From Bacillota bacterium (GTDB lineage: Bacteria; Bacillota; Clostridia; DSM-8532): a DNA stretch of 31,590 nt. The notes beneath the pieces are model-generated. The model did no database searches and was not told the DNA's origin. It saw only the letters and a list, made by a program, of their open reading frames with translations. Numbering within the stretch: the first letter of the stretch is position 1; every line of letters starts with the position of its first letter. This document shows positions 30,884-31,590 of this stretch, piece by piece. The DNA is taken from NCBI GenBank assembly GCA_023411795.1, contig JAEYOK010000017.1, forward strand, positions 1 through 31,590. Direction: 5' to 3'. Both the position numbers and the translations under genes were made by a program.

Positions 30884-31079
30884 TAAAGGAATGCTAAAAG
30901 ACGAAGAACTACTCAATGCCAGGGAATTACTTTCTGAAAAATTATATCGTGTAATTAGAAGGGTTTGTACTCTCTCAAATGACGATCTTATAACTAATTT
31001 AAAGAATAACACTGATTTTCTCAATACGGTAAACCTGATAGCAAGATTACAGAAAGAAATTCATGATAAGACCCTCTAA
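30861..31079 (+). CDS. Hypothetical helical protein, 72 residues
   Basis: ATG 30861 with AAAGGA upstream is preferred over TTG 30852, which sits almost on the ribosome binding site. It overlaps the previous gene by 23 bases. The protein is helical (ARELLSEKLYRVIRRVC) with no recognised domain. It is the last gene before a terminator. Confidence 0.6.
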   Translation: MLQSWMSDKGMLKDEELLNARELLSEKLYRVIRRVCTLSNDDLITNLKNNTDFLNTVNLIARLQKEIHDKTL

Positions 31080-31102
31080 AATCGATTTAGGGGGCTTTTC
31101 CA
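31070..31102 (+). terminator. Terminator of the element's early operon
   Basis: CCCTCTAAA (31072-31080) pairs with TTTAGGGGG (31086-31094), 9 bp with one wobble, loop ATCGA, followed by CTTTTCCATTTT. Confidence 0.75.
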
Positions 31103-31156
31103 TTTTAAAAGCATATTCTTTATTACCGCAATACAAAAACTCCTTAGAAACGTCAA

Positions 31157-31172
31157 AAGAACGTTTGTTCTT
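31157..31172 (+). promoter_or_regulatory. LexA-type SOS box
   Basis: AAGAAC-GTTT-GTTCTT contains GAAC-N4-GTTC, the Gram-positive LexA consensus, with two additional symmetric bases per arm. It lies 16 bp upstream of the -35 box of the next gene. Confidence 0.65.
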
Positions 31173-31186
31173 AATTGAAAAAAACT

Positions 31187-31215
31187 TTGATATTTTTGTT
31201 TTATTGTTATATAAT
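31187..31215 (+). promoter_or_regulatory. Sigma-A promoter
   Basis: TTGATA (31187-31192), exactly 17 bp, TATAAT (31210-31215). It drives the FxLYD gene, starting at about 31222, close to the gene's ribosome binding site. Confidence 0.8.
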
Positions 31216-31232
31216 TCCAGTGGGTGATGGAA

Positions 31233-31590
31233 ATGAAAACCTCAAAGGCTATAATAATAGCAAGCGTGATATTTCTTGTCGGAATAGTCTTTTATTCGCT
31301 TTCCAACAGGTTTTATATCGACACTTCAACAAAGTTGGTTGTGGATAGACTTACAGGTAAAGTAACACGTCCTATAGTGCAGACATCTGACCAAACGCCG
31401 ACACCAACATCAACCTATACTGCATCGGATTTTGAAGTTGATAAGGGCGATTTTTCGAAAGTAGTATTAGCTGGCGATTCTTATACCGTTAACTCTGCCG
31501 TATTTAAAGTGACTTGTACCGTAAAAAATAATGATTCAATTCCGCATTCTTTATCAGTAAAATGTATTTTCTATGATAAAAATAATAAAC
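31233..31590 (+). CDS. Membrane-anchored FxLYD-type protein, 5' part only
   Basis: 119 codons are visible before the right edge. An N-terminal membrane anchor or signal segment (AIIIASVIFLVGIVFYSLS) precedes a Thr/Pro-rich linker (QTPTPTSTYT) and a beta-sandwich start, FKVTCTVKNNDSIPHSLSV followed by FYDKNNK. The VxG/C-x-VKN...FYD pattern is that of FxLYD domains, extracellular beta domains of small bacterial lipoproteins and membrane proteins. Its own promoter with a LexA-type box sets it apart from the early operon. Function unknown. Confidence 0.6.
   Translation, partial: MKTSKAIIIASVIFLVGIVFYSLSNRFYIDTSTKLVVDRLTGKVTRPIVQTSDQTPTPTSTYTASDFEVDKGDFSKVVLAGDSYTVNSAVFKVTCTVKNNDSIPHSLSVKCIFYDKNNK

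Noticed and set aside
22075..31590. Complete prophage
   Set aside because: No large terminase, portal, capsid, tail or lysis gene occurs in the window. The right half may hold them, but only an integrated element with phage-like early genes can be claimed.

Overview
The window looks like a low-GC Gram-positive anaerobe of class Clostridia, perhaps a Lachnospirales relative. Signs are strong AGGAGG-type ribosome binding sites, frequent TTG and GTG starts, sigma-A promoters, a c-di-GMP-I riboswitch, a CotH-family protein, GPH and GltS transporters, and several radical-SAM or radical-SAM-like proteins. Genus cannot be fixed from the sequence alone.

Layout. (1) 1-850: the 5' end of a secreted, probable thioester-domain surface protein on the minus strand, behind a c-di-GMP-I riboswitch. 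Next to it is an unassigned structured RNA on the plus strand ending in an intrinsic terminator. (2) 961-6556: an OmpR/PhoB regulator and histidine kinase, then a VTC (polyphosphate-polymerase-like) protein, a DUF4956 membrane protein and a CotH-kinase-like protein with 31-residue Met/Gly/Pro repeats, closed by a strong terminator. (3) 6935-9782: a DUF1848 protein, a gene remnant and a secreted GH18 glycosidase. (4) 9837-11810: a minus-strand MarR / SDR / acetoacetate-decarboxylase-like operon with two copies of a TTGCA-N3-TGCAA operator on its promoter. (5) 11897-14930: an AraC-type HTH protein overlapping a probable BtrH/C39-like protein, then a convergent GPH sugar transporter. (6) 15173-16801: an RsgA GTPase behind a leader of about 450 nt with a 10-codon leader peptide and two terminator-like hairpins, which resembles a ribosome-mediated attenuator. 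(7) 16957-21921: a radical SAM/SPASM protein, a PlsC acyltransferase with a zinc ribbon, a GltS symporter, a tandemly triplicated hairpin, a hypothetical protein and a TetR regulator.

(8) 22075 to the end: an integrated element. Its left boundary is a 50-nt fragment that is exactly the 3' part (anticodon stem to CCA) of tRNA-Arg(UCU). Inside are a tyrosine integrase with an unusual internal helix-turn-helix insertion, a Cro/CI-type repressor, a divergent operator region, an excisionase-like protein, replication proteins (phage O-like and DnaB), small early genes, a cobalamin-binding-type radical SAM enzyme, an HTH protein of small-terminase type, and a membrane-anchored FxLYD protein behind a perfect LexA-type box. 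The right end and any structural or conjugation genes lie beyond the window, so prophage, satellite and integrative conjugative element remain possible.

The best candidates for something undescribed are the cobalamin-type radical SAM gene inside the element's early operon, the integrase with the HTH insertion, the RsgA attenuator, and the VTC/DUF4956/CotH cluster with its two-component system.
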